Shown: piece by piece, positions 7,818-14,956 of the stretch | Numbering within the stretch: the first letter of the stretch is position 1 | Layout of the letters: every line of letters begins with the position of its first letter | Assembly (NCBI GenBank): GCA_944371605.1 | Contig: CALVXU010000032.1 | Location: 1 to 40,732, forward strand | Reading direction: 5' to 3' | DNA: 40,732 nucleotides | Source: an uncultured Bacilli bacterium | GTDB taxonomy: Bacteria > Bacillota_I > Bacilli_A > RFN20 > CAG-288 | Program-made: the position numbers and the translations under genes | The notes under the pieces: generated by a model | Told to the model about the DNA's origin: nothing | What the model saw: only the letters and a program-made list of their open reading frames with translations | Database searches by the model: none

Positions 7818-8081
7818 ATGGATAAAACTTTTGTTTATTTACCTAAAGGGACTTGTTCTCGAAAGATGACTATCACTCTTGATGAGAACGATGTCGTTAC
7901 AGATTTTAGTGTCGAAGGCGGATGCAATGGTAATTTGAAAGGCATCAGAGCTTTGATAATAGGGATGAAGGCTGATGAAATCATTCAAAGATTAAAAGGC
8001 ATCAAATGTGGATATAAATCCACTTCTTGTCCTGATCAGCTAGCCTGTGGTCTTGAAGAGATGTTGAAAGAGGTTAAATGA
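7818..8081 (+). CDS. TSCPD domain-containing small protein
   Basis: This 87-residue protein belongs to the small TSCPD family: the motif TSCPDQLACGLEEML is at its end and the GGCNGNLKGI segment lies in the middle (about 33-42). The same domain occurs at the C-terminus of some vitamin B12-dependent ribonucleotide reductases, where it binds metal through cysteines; the stand-alone form has no proven function. Four cysteines are positioned for metal binding. CAGGAGA provides the ribosome binding site, and metK begins one base after its stop. Confidence 0.85.
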   Translation: MDKTFVYLPKGTCSRKMTITLDENDVVTDFSVEGGCNGNLKGIRALIIGMKADEIIQRLKGIKCGYKSTSCPDQLACGLEEMLKEVK

Positions 8082-8082
8082 T

Positions 8083-9255
8083 ATGTTGAATATTAAAAAA
8101 TTATTCACTTCCGAAAGTGTTTCAGAAGGACATCCTGATAAAATTTGTGACCGTATTTCCGATGCGATATTAGATGAATGTTTAAAAGTTGATCCTAATA
8201 GTCGAACAGCTGTGGAAGTGATGGCTACAAGAGAAAAAATCATCATTTCTGGTGAAGTCACTACAAAGGCTCATCTTGATTATGAAAGAATTGCAAGAAG
8301 TGTTGTTCGTGATATCGGTTATACTTCAAGTGATATCGGCTTAGGCGCTGATAGTATGGATGTTGAAGTTTATATTCGTGAGCAGAGCCCTGATATCGCC
8401 TTGGGCGTCGATGAAATGGAAGACAAATCTTTAGGTGCTGGCGATCAAGGAATCATGTTTGGCTATGCGACAGATGAAACTAAGAATTACATGCCTCTTC
8501 CGATAGTCGTAGCTCATAAATTGGTCCGTTATGCTACACAACTCAGAAAGAGTGGTGAGTTGAATTTTGCTAGACCTGATATGAAATCACAAGTGACTAT
8601 CGATTACACTAAAGAGACTCCTGCTTTGAATGCAGTGGTCATGTCGGTTCAGCATAGTCCTGATATTGAAATCGATGAGTTACGAAAGGAAATTTTAAAT
8701 AAAGTCATTTATCCGGTTGTAGATTCTTTTGGCTTGAAAAGAGATAATGCTGAATACTATATCAATCCGACTGGTCGTTTTGTCATCGGTGGACCTTTAG
8801 GTGATACTGGTATGACTGGAAGAAAAATAATCGTTGACACCTATGGAGGAGCTGCTCCCCATGGTGGTGGCGCTTTTTCTGGTAAAGATCCGACAAAAGT
8901 CGATCGATCAGCCACTTATGCTGCTAGATATGCTGCTAAGAATATCGTCGCTGCTTCGCTAGCTTCTAAATGTTTGATTCAATTGTCTTACGCTATAGGT
9001 GTATCAGAACCAGTATCAATTTATATCGATACTTTTAATACTGAAAAAGTTGATAAAAATAAAATACTAGAATGCTTATTAAATCCACAAATATTTGACT
9101 TTACACCTCAAGGAATTATTGATAAGTTTTCATTAAGACATCCATCATTCCGTTATCAAGACTTGAGCGCTTATGGCCATTTCGGAAGACCAGATTTAGA
9201 TTTGCCTTATGAGAAACTAGATAAAGTTGAGATCTTGAGGAAACTTTGTAAATAA
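8083..9255 (+). CDS. metK: S-adenosylmethionine synthase
   Basis: MetK makes S-adenosylmethionine from methionine and ATP in the cytoplasm. The 390-residue length is normal. Signature motifs are complete: TSESVSEGHPDKICD near the N-terminus, GAGDQGIMFGYA (about 118-129) and GGGAFSGKDPTKVDRSA (about 264-280). No SAM-box or other riboswitch is visible upstream; the gene is expressed from within an operon with the TSCPD gene. The next gene, a PLP-dependent decarboxylase, follows after one base, which fits a link to polyamine synthesis, where decarboxylated SAM is used. Confidence 0.97.
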   Translation: MLNIKKLFTSESVSEGHPDKICDRISDAILDECLKVDPNSRTAVEVMATREKIIISGEVTTKAHLDYERIARSVVRDIGYTSSDIGLGADSMDVEVYIREQSPDIALGVDEMEDKSLGAGDQGIMFGYATDETKNYMPLPIVVAHKLVRYATQLRKSGELNFARPDMKSQVTIDYTKETPALNAVVMSVQHSPDIEIDELRKEILNKVIYPVVDSFGLKRDNAEYYINPTGRFVIGGPLGDTGMTGRKIIVDTYGGAAPHGGGAFSGKDPTKVDRSATYAARYAAKNIVAASLASKCLIQLSYAIGVSEPVSIYIDTFNTEKVDKNKILECLLNPQIFDFTPQGIIDKFSLRHPSFRYQDLSAYGHFGRPDLDLPYEKLDKVEILRKLCK

Positions 9256-9256
9256 C

Positions 9257-10768
9257 ATGAGCAAAATTGATGAGGAGCAAAAAAAGACTCCTTTCTTAGA
9301 TGCTTTGTGTGACTATGTCACTTCATCACCGATTCCTTTTGATGTTCCAGGGCATAAGCTCGGTTCTTTTGTGACTGACCTTTCTAGAAAAATTTCGCCA
9401 GAAATACTTGATTATGATGCAAATGCTCCTATCGGCTTAGATAATCTTTATCATTCTAAAACCGTGATCAAAGAGGCTGAGCAGTTGGCTGCTAAGGCGT
9501 GTCAAGCTGAGCACTGTTTGTTTTCAGTCAATGGTACAACTGGAGGAATTTTAACCATTTTTCTTTCGTGCTTAGATAATAAGGACAAGATTATTTTACC
9601 GAGAAATGTTCACAAGTCTGTCATCAATGGTCTGATTATTTCTGGTGCGGTACCTGTCTTTGTCAGTCCACAGATTGATGAACAATTAGGCATCGCTAAC
9701 GCTGTTAAAACTAGCGATTATATCAAAGCTATGGATGAACATCCTGAAGCCAAAGCAGTTTTTGTCATCAACCCTACTTATTTTGGAATTTGTGCTGATT
9801 TAAAAACGATCACTATTGAAGCACATAAGCGGAATATGATTGTTATCTGCGATGAGGCTCATGGCTCGAATTTTTATTTTTCAAGAAAATTGCCTCGTTC
9901 GGCTATGACAGCAGAGGCTGATATAACAGCTGTTAGCATGCACAAAGGTTCGGGTGCTTTGACTCAAGCTTCTTTTATCTTGACAAAAGGTAGTAAAATC
10001 AACTTTTATGAAGTTAAGAGAGCTTTTGCAATGCTTTCCTCTACTTCTCCTAATCCTTTGCTCATCGCTTCTTTAGATGCTGCAAGAAAAGAGATGGTTT
10101 ATCGCGGAAAAGAAGCATTAGATAATTGTTTGCTTTTAGCTGAGTATGCTAGAAAAATTTTAAATACTATTCCAGGAATCAAAGTTATTGGAAAAGAATA
10201 TAAAACTGAAAAATCTGAAGGCGTATATGACATTGATTTGACTAAATTGATCATCTCTGTCAGAGGATTAGGCCTCTACGGATATGATGTCTATAAAAAA
10301 ATTAGAGCCGAAAGCAATATTCAATTAGAATTAGGAGAGGTCTATGTCGTCTTAGCTTTAATAGGACCAGGAACTACTAAAGAACATATCGATGCACTAT
10401 ATGTCGGTTTGAAAAAAATATCTGATGAATGTTATATGATCAGAAGACCTAAAAAATCGATCAAGTATCATTATTCCTTCTCGCAAAGTGTCGTTCCTCC
10501 TCGTGAAGGGTATGATGCACCATCAAAACTTGTGAATCTAAAAGAATCAATCGGAGAGATTTCTTCAGAGACCGTTATGGCTTATCCGCCAGGAATTCCT
10601 CTCATCATACCTGGTGAAATCATCACTTCTGAATTGATAAAAACTATCGAATTTTATTATCGTGAGGGCGGACAAGTTTTAAAAGATTCTCAGCAAAGCA
10701 AAATCAAAGTCATTGATAAAGATAAATGGTATCTAACCGATGATTTGATTGATTCTTTAAAGAACTGA
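9257..10768 (+). CDS. Orn/Lys/Arg decarboxylase family PLP enzyme
   Basis: This 503-residue protein belongs to the fold-type I amino acid decarboxylases (SpeA/YaaO/CadA group). Visible features are PFDVPGHKLG at the start, NGTTGG for cofactor phosphate contact (about 92-97), the cofactor aspartate and histidine in DEAH (D199, H202), and the Schiff-base lysine K230 in SMHKGSGALTQ. The C-terminal substrate-binding domain carries AYPPGIPLIIPGE. It lacks the N-terminal wing domain of the large enterobacterial enzymes. Arginine or lysine is the likeliest substrate; which one cannot be told. Pairing with metK supports polyamine synthesis. No strong terminator lies between it and the convergent gene. 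Confidence 0.88.
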   Translation: MSKIDEEQKKTPFLDALCDYVTSSPIPFDVPGHKLGSFVTDLSRKISPEILDYDANAPIGLDNLYHSKTVIKEAEQLAAKACQAEHCLFSVNGTTGGILTIFLSCLDNKDKIILPRNVHKSVINGLIISGAVPVFVSPQIDEQLGIANAVKTSDYIKAMDEHPEAKAVFVINPTYFGICADLKTITIEAHKRNMIVICDEAHGSNFYFSRKLPRSAMTAEADITAVSMHKGSGALTQASFILTKGSKINFYEVKRAFAMLSSTSPNPLLIASLDAARKEMVYRGKEALDNCLLLAEYARKILNTIPGIKVIGKEYKTEKSEGVYDIDLTKLIISVRGLGLYGYDVYKKIRAESNIQLELGEVYVVLALIGPGTTKEHIDALYVGLKKISDECYMIRRPKKSIKYHYSFSQSVVPPREGYDAPSKLVNLKESIGEISSETVMAYPPGIPLIIPGEIITSELIKTIEFYYREGGQVLKDSQQSKIKVIDKDKWYLTDDLIDSLKN

Positions 10769-10814
10769 TATAGGTGAATTAAAAATTTACAAGATTATTA
10801 ATAAGTTAACATTT

Positions 10815-11969
10815 TTATTGTTGCGATTTAAAAATGCTTTGAATATCAATCAATTTTGCTTCTTCATCATAAGCGAACATATAGCCCTCAGTTGATATTG
10901 GCACATTGTATTTCAACGAGACTAAATCATAAGTTAAAGCCTTATCATATAGAAGAAGGGATGCAGAGATATCTCCTAAACTTTCTTTAATATCGCTATT
11001 CAAATCGTTTTGGAATGGCAATGATTCCACTATGTCTTCTAGTCCGTCAGATTTGATCATCATTTCAAAATTATTATTTTTATCTAATATGACATAGTTG
11101 ATAAGACTATCGTCAGGGAAATCGATGTTCATCTCTTCCTCTATTTTTAATAAATATGTATCATCGTTTTTTACATGATATTGTGTAGACATGAGCGAAA
11201 AAGCTCCTAAAACTACGCTGATCAAGATGCCGCTTATCAGATTTTTCTTGCATTGGTATTTTTTTCTGAAGATGAAATAAAGGATGATAGATGATATCGG
11301 TATTATTAAAAAGATTGCAAAGATATATGCATTCTTGAAAGTGAGATATGGAAATTGTGGAATATCCGAACTAGCATTTGCTAATGCGATAAAAATGATA
11401 GAGATTATAGGAGCTATCAATGTGAAAACAAAAAGACAGATCAATAAATAATAAACAAAATCTTTTTGTTTGTGTATTTTATTTTTGTTGAGCAAAGATG
11501 ATAATATTTGATATTGGTTTTCAGTCAACTGTTTTTTGTCGACAGTCACAGATATACTATTTACAAAGATGTAGATGTATTCTTTTGTTTCTAAAACTTT
11601 TTTTATTTCGCTATATTTCTTATCGAAGGCTGATTTAGATGACTGAGAAATAGCTTCTCCATAGAAATGTTCTGCTGTGAAATGGTAGATCAGTTCTTGT
11701 TCAGGAAAATCTTTTAAAGACTCTTTCACATAATTTTTTAACTTGAAATAATAGATGAATCCATATATAAACAAAAAGAAGATAATAGCTAGCGGAAAGA
11801 TTAAAAATAGATAATCTTTGCTGATACAGATACCTACTAGTAAGAAAATAGAGATGATGAGAGATATCGAAAAGGGAATTATGATGGTTGAGAGCTGAGC
11901 TTTAATCATTTTTTTGTAAAACTCTTTATCACATTTTATTTTTCCTTCAAGAAATATGTTATCTTCCAT
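10815..11969 (-). CDS. YcxB-like membrane protein of unknown function
   Basis: This 384-residue membrane protein has two helices near the N-terminus (about 27-49 and 52-76), a YcxB-like cytosolic domain (about 90-160, containing YHFTAEHFYGE and a KVLETKEYIYIFV strand), three more helices (about 171-196, 214-234, 243-262) and a C-terminal soluble domain (263-384). The function is unknown. The start at 11969 was chosen because GAGGTG lies nine bases upstream and a TATACT -10 box at 11991-11996 would exclude the longer reading that begins at 12029. Confidence 0.65.
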   Translation of the reverse strand: MEDNIFLEGKIKCDKEFYKKMIKAQLSTIIIPFSISLIISIFLLVGICISKDYLFLIFPLAIIFFLFIYGFIYYFKLKNYVKESLKDFPEQELIYHFTAEHFYGEAISQSSKSAFDKKYSEIKKVLETKEYIYIFVNSISVTVDKKQLTENQYQILSSLLNKNKIHKQKDFVYYLLICLFVFTLIAPIISIIFIALANASSDIPQFPYLTFKNAYIFAIFLIIPISSIILYFIFRKKYQCKKNLISGILISVVLGAFSLMSTQYHVKNDDTYLLKIEEEMNIDFPDDSLINYVILDKNNNFEMMIKSDGLEDIVESLPFQNDLNSDIKESLGDISASLLLYDKALTYDLVSLKYNVPISTEGYMFAYDEEAKLIDIQSIFKSQQ

Positions 11970-11990
11970 GAGCAAAAGCACCTCAGTAAT

Positions 11991-11996
11991 AGTATA
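11991..11996 (-). promoter_or_regulatory. -10 box for the YcxB-like gene
   Basis: TATACT on the minus strand, about 20 bases before the chosen start at 11969. The -35 region (about 12014-12019, TTTTTC) is poor. The position argues against the in-frame upstream start codon. Confidence 0.35.
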
Positions 11997-12051
11997 GATG
12001 ATTTTATTTTTTAGAAAAAGATATCTCAAGGCAGTCTTGAAAAACGTTGAT

Positions 12052-12178
12052 GTGCAAGCATCCGTGGGGCGAATCCCTCACCTTACGCCAAGATGCATGA
12101 TAGGTTCGAGAGAGTTAAACCAAAATATAAATGGAATGAAGATGGTGACTTAATCGAAGTCAGGGAGGATAACTTTAG
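12052..12178 (+). other. Structured leader upstream of the small membrane protein
   Basis: The divergent gap before the two-component operon contains strong potential RNA structure. GCATC (12058-12062) can pair with GATGC (12092-12096), enclosing a hairpin in which GTGGGG pairs with CCCTCAC around a CGAAT loop; an alternative pairing GGCG/CGCC is also possible, as is GATG/CATC further left. It matches no riboswitch class I know. AGGGAGGA at 12162-12169 is the ribosome binding site for the gene at 12179. No clear -10 box was found on the plus strand. Structure may be regulatory or a relic of former coding sequence. Confidence 0.4.
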
Positions 12179-12182
12179 ATGA
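12093..12182 (+). CDS. Possible 29-residue leader peptide
   Basis: A short reading frame begins at ATG 12093 and ends with a TGA that overlaps the next start codon (ATGA). The predicted peptide is highly charged (begins MHDRFERVKPKYKW) and does not look like random AT-rich translation. The arrangement suggests translational coupling to the membrane protein gene. It has no visible ribosome binding site of its own, and it could instead be the tail of a decayed gene: a second short frame (from 12052, beginning MCKHPWGESL) covers the region just upstream. Not recognised. Confidence 0.25.
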   Translation: MHDRFERVKPKYKWNEDGDLIEVREDNFR

Positions 12183-12643
12183 AGAAGTTTTTGTTTTGCT
12201 TAGTTCAGTGGACTTGGGGAATCGTGCAGAATGTTCTAGGTCTATTTTTATTTTTGTGTCTTTATTTTAGGAAGAAGAGAATATTTCATGGAGCAGTTGT
12301 TACTACTTGGAAGCTAGGTGCTTTAGCCGGTTACATCTTAGTCTTCATAGCTGTTTTGATACCTCTTGCTGCTCTGCTTCTCAAGACTCCTCATAAGATA
12401 CTTACTAAGTATGGATATTTAGTATCTAAACTTCAATTATTGTTAAACCAATCGATATTATTTATATTAGGTTGTTTATCTATTTTGAGTTGTGATCAGG
12501 TTCTTTTACCACTTGTACAGGCATCGATTCAACTCGTGCAGTTAAGAAATCAAAGAGGTGCTATTTCCACAATTAGTAGTATATTTTCACCTAAAAATAA
12601 TGTATACTTCTTTCGAATAGGAAAGGTTATGAATGACTACTAG
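12179..12643 (+). CDS. Small membrane protein preceding the two-component genes
   Basis: This 154-residue protein has three likely membrane segments (about 14-30, 46-68 and 86-105). It is preceded by an excellent ribosome binding site (AGGGAGGA) and overlaps the response regulator gene by 11 bases, so it is probably co-translated with it. The N-terminus (MKKFLFCLVQWTWG, then FHGAVVTTW) resembles, from memory, a recurrent family of small Firmicutes membrane proteins that carry a HExxH-like VHEYGH motif; here the aligned stretch reads LTKYGY, so the motif is gone. It could be a degenerate member or a repurposed sensor accessory. It does not look like AgrB. Confidence 0.6.
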   Translation: MKKFLFCLVQWTWGIVQNVLGLFLFLCLYFRKKRIFHGAVVTTWKLGALAGYILVFIAVLIPLAALLLKTPHKILTKYGYLVSKLQLLLNQSILFILGCLSILSCDQVLLPLVQASIQLVQLRNQRGAISTISSIFSPKNNVYFFRIGKVMNDY

Positions 12644-13352
12644 AAAGTATAAACTAGCCATTATCGAAGATAGCGACGAGGATTTGAAGCTTCTTACTGA
12701 TAACTTGAACAGATATAAAGAGGAATACAAAACTGATTTTGCTATCCTCTCTTACAAGAACATCAATTCCTTTTTAGAAGCATACAGCATGCAGTTTGAT
12801 ATCCTCTTCATCGACATAGATCTTGGCACCACCAGCAACGGTTTAGACCTTGCTAGAGAGATAAGGAAGAAGGATGAAGATGTGGTCATCATCTTCGTCA
12901 CCAACCTCTCTAAGTTCGCTTTGAAAGGATATGAAGTCGATGCTTTAGACTATATGCTCAAGCCGATAAGATACACGTCCTTCGTATCGAGGATTCAAAA
13001 AGCACTGCGAGTCATCGACAGCCGTCCAACTGAAAATATCTTAGTGGATGTGTCTTCCGGTATGAGGAAGATACCTTTGAATTCGCTCCTTTATGTCGAA
13101 GTCATCGGTCACAGCATCAAATACCACCTGATCAACGAGGTTGTGGAAGGTAAAGGGACATTAAAAGAGATCGAGAAGAAGATCGATAACAAATCCTTCT
13201 CACGCTGCAATTACTGCTATCTTGTCAACCTCAGGTACGTGGAAGGAGTTGAGAAGTACGAGTGCTTGATCAACGGAGAAAGACTGCAGATAAGCCATCC
13301 TCGAAAGAAGCAGTTCACCGATGACCTGATGGCGTATCTGCTGAACAAGTGA
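12633..13352 (+). CDS. LytTR-family response regulator
   Basis: This 239-residue protein has an N-terminal receiver domain (about 6-125) and a C-terminal LytTR DNA-binding domain (about 135-235). In the receiver the acidic pair is E12/D13, the phosphate-accepting aspartate is D61 in FDILFIDIDL, and the conserved lysine is K110 in DYMLKPI. The LytTR part shows YVEVIGHSIKYHL and SFSRCNYCYLVNLRYV. Such AgrA/VirR-type regulators bind direct repeats upstream of target promoters. The histidine kinase follows after nine bases. Codon use is richer in C- and G-ending codons than in the flanking genes. Confidence 0.92.
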   Translation: MTTRKYKLAIIEDSDEDLKLLTDNLNRYKEEYKTDFAILSYKNINSFLEAYSMQFDILFIDIDLGTTSNGLDLAREIRKKDEDVVIIFVTNLSKFALKGYEVDALDYMLKPIRYTSFVSRIQKALRVIDSRPTENILVDVSSGMRKIPLNSLLYVEVIGHSIKYHLINEVVEGKGTLKEIEKKIDNKSFSRCNYCYLVNLRYVEGVEKYECLINGERLQISHPRKKQFTDDLMAYLLNK

Positions 13353-13361
13353 GGAAAGAGA

Positions 13362-14714
13362 ATGGTGTTCAATCCTCTGCTTTTTCTATCGACAGTCGGT
13401 CTCTTCCACATAGAGATGATAATCAGCTTTCTCTTCTTCAATCCTAACTTGAAGAAACTGAGAGAAGGCTTACCTTTCAGAATCGTCATAGCTGTCTTCT
13501 TAAGCTTTTCTCTCTCCTTCCTCTTCTATTTCTTAGCTGAGCGTTTCTTTTGGAACTATGTGACTAACTTAGTCATATATCTAGTCATGTTCTTCGTCCT
13601 CATCTTCGATTACTTCCTCATCTTTGATTGCTCCTTCAAAGAAGCTCTCCTAGTTCTGACTCTCTCCTATTGCGTTCAGCACATCTCTTATCAGATAGTT
13701 TACTTAGGCTTCGATTGCTGGATTTATCAGATAGTACCTATAACCAGTGAAACTATCTACATAGCATTGATGTGCTTGAGCATGTTCATCCAATTATTCT
13801 GTAACACCCTGTTAGGTTTCTTCTTGCAAGGCATCTTCAAAAGAAACTACAAATACAGCATCTCCTCCCCTAAGGTGTTTCTCTTCTCATCAGTGACTCT
13901 GGTGATAGTGGTCGCTTTAAACACCGCTAGCTTGAAGTTCGTCAACTGGTTCTTACCAGCTGGTATCATAGCTGCATTACTATGTTTGCTCTCCTGCTTC
14001 TTGATCCTCTTTTTAACTCTTGGTTTCTTTGAAAAGAGCAAGTATCGAGACGAAGTCATCAAGATGAAGATGGTCTACGAAGAGAAGCTGAAGCAGTATG
14101 AAAAATCTCAAGAAGCGGTCGAGTACATCAACATCAAATGTCACGACTTGCGGAAGAAGATCAGAGACCTTAAGAACAATACTGAGCTATTAGATAAATC
14201 CGAGATCGAGAACATCGCTAGCGCCATAAAGATCTATGATGAGACTTATCAAACAGGTAATGACACCCTGGATAACCTGCTCATCACCAAGAGCTTAGCC
14301 CTTCAAAATAACGGAATAGAACTGACCATCATCTGCGATGGGAAGCAGTTAGACACCTTTTCAAAAAGCGATCTGATCTCTTTGTTTGCAAACATCATCG
14401 ATAACGCCATAGAAGCAGTGATGAAGATAAAGGAGAAACAGAACCGCTACATCTCATTGATAGTGAAAGCTAAAGCTGGTTTCCTTTACATCGAAGAGAC
14501 CAATCCTTATATCAATGATGTCAAGATCAAGAACGACTATGTACTGACGACTAAGAAGGATAAGTTCCTGCACGGATACGGGACTAAGTCGATAGCTTAT
14601 ATCGTAAAAAACTATGATGGTCGCCTCAACTACAAACTCGATAACGGCATCTTCTCTATCCGCATCCTCATACCGCTGAAGCAGAAAGAAGAAGCTGTGA
14701 AAGCTGTTTCGTAG
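13362..14714 (+). CDS. GHKL-type (AgrC-like) sensor histidine kinase
   Basis: This 450-residue protein has about six membrane helices in residues 5-225, a short coiled linker (228-255), and a cytosolic kinase core. The phosphorylated histidine is likely H261 in CHDLRKKIRDLKN. The GHKL ATPase shows the N box LFANIIDNAIEAV (N344, N348) and a G box HGYGTKS (G405, G407), which departs from the usual HGIGL. The membrane part resembles peptide-sensing AgrC-type kinases, but no AgrB/AgrD pair is adjacent, so the signal is unknown. The ribosome binding site is GAGGAAAGAG. Confidence 0.9.
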   Translation: MVFNPLLFLSTVGLFHIEMIISFLFFNPNLKKLREGLPFRIVIAVFLSFSLSFLFYFLAERFFWNYVTNLVIYLVMFFVLIFDYFLIFDCSFKEALLVLTLSYCVQHISYQIVYLGFDCWIYQIVPITSETIYIALMCLSMFIQLFCNTLLGFFLQGIFKRNYKYSISSPKVFLFSSVTLVIVVALNTASLKFVNWFLPAGIIAALLCLLSCFLILFLTLGFFEKSKYRDEVIKMKMVYEEKLKQYEKSQEAVEYINIKCHDLRKKIRDLKNNTELLDKSEIENIASAIKIYDETYQTGNDTLDNLLITKSLALQNNGIELTIICDGKQLDTFSKSDLISLFANIIDNAIEAVMKIKEKQNRYISLIVKAKAGFLYIEETNPYINDVKIKNDYVLTTKKDKFLHGYGTKSIAYIVKNYDGRLNYKLDNGIFSIRILIPLKQKEEAVKAVS

Positions 14715-14742
14715 GTTTTATCAACCATTTTTATCGTTTCTG

Positions 14743-14770
14743 AATGAGGCTCTAAAAAAGTCTCATTTTT
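14743..14770 (+). terminator. Intrinsic terminator after the histidine kinase
   Basis: AATGAGGCT (14743-14751) pairs with AGTCTCATT (14759-14767) with one G-T pair, followed by TTT. It separates the two-component operon from the GH3 unit. Confidence 0.7.
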
Positions 14771-14888
14771 AGTTGATTTTATTAAAATCATGGCTTTTTA
14801 TTGAACTTTACTAGCAAAATTGAGATATCTTTCTTCTATCACTGAAAGCCTTTTCAATAAGGTTATGTTCAAAAATAAAGAAAGTATG

Positions 14889-14902
14889 TGTAATCGCTTA
14901 CA
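14889..14902. promoter_or_regulatory. cre-like operator of the GH3 promoter
   Basis: TGTAATCGCTTACA fits every fixed position of the Bacillus CcpA operator consensus TGWAANCGNTNWCA, and the palindrome extends to 16 bases (GTGTAATCGCTTACAC, 14888-14903). Its right end overlaps the -35 hexamer of the GH3 promoter, which is the classic geometry for repression. Another LacI-family regulator could use the same site. Confidence 0.7.
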
Positions 14903-14926
14903 CTCCTTTATGAACCTTACTACAAT
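14898..14926 (+). promoter_or_regulatory. Promoter of the GH3 glycosidase unit
   Basis: TTACAC (14898-14903) and TACAAT (14921-14926) are spaced by 17 bases. The start codon is 31 bases downstream, after the strong ribosome binding site AAAGGAGGA (14943-14951). Confidence 0.6.
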
Positions 14927-14956
14927 GGTCGATAGCTTCACAAAGGAGGAAGCATT

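Noticed and set aside
7900..8082. SAM-responsive riboswitch for metK
   Set aside because: The region before metK is the coding sequence of the TSCPD gene and no S-box-like structure was recognised.
11970..12029. Longer start for the YcxB-like gene at 12029
   Set aside because: A good ribosome binding site precedes the ATG at 11969, and a -10 box lies inside the extension.
12179..14714. An Agr-type quorum-sensing locus (AgrB/AgrD with LytTR and GHKL genes)
   Set aside because: The 154-residue protein lacks AgrB's conserved histidine and cysteine arrangement, and the 29-residue frame has no cysteine or serine ring segment.
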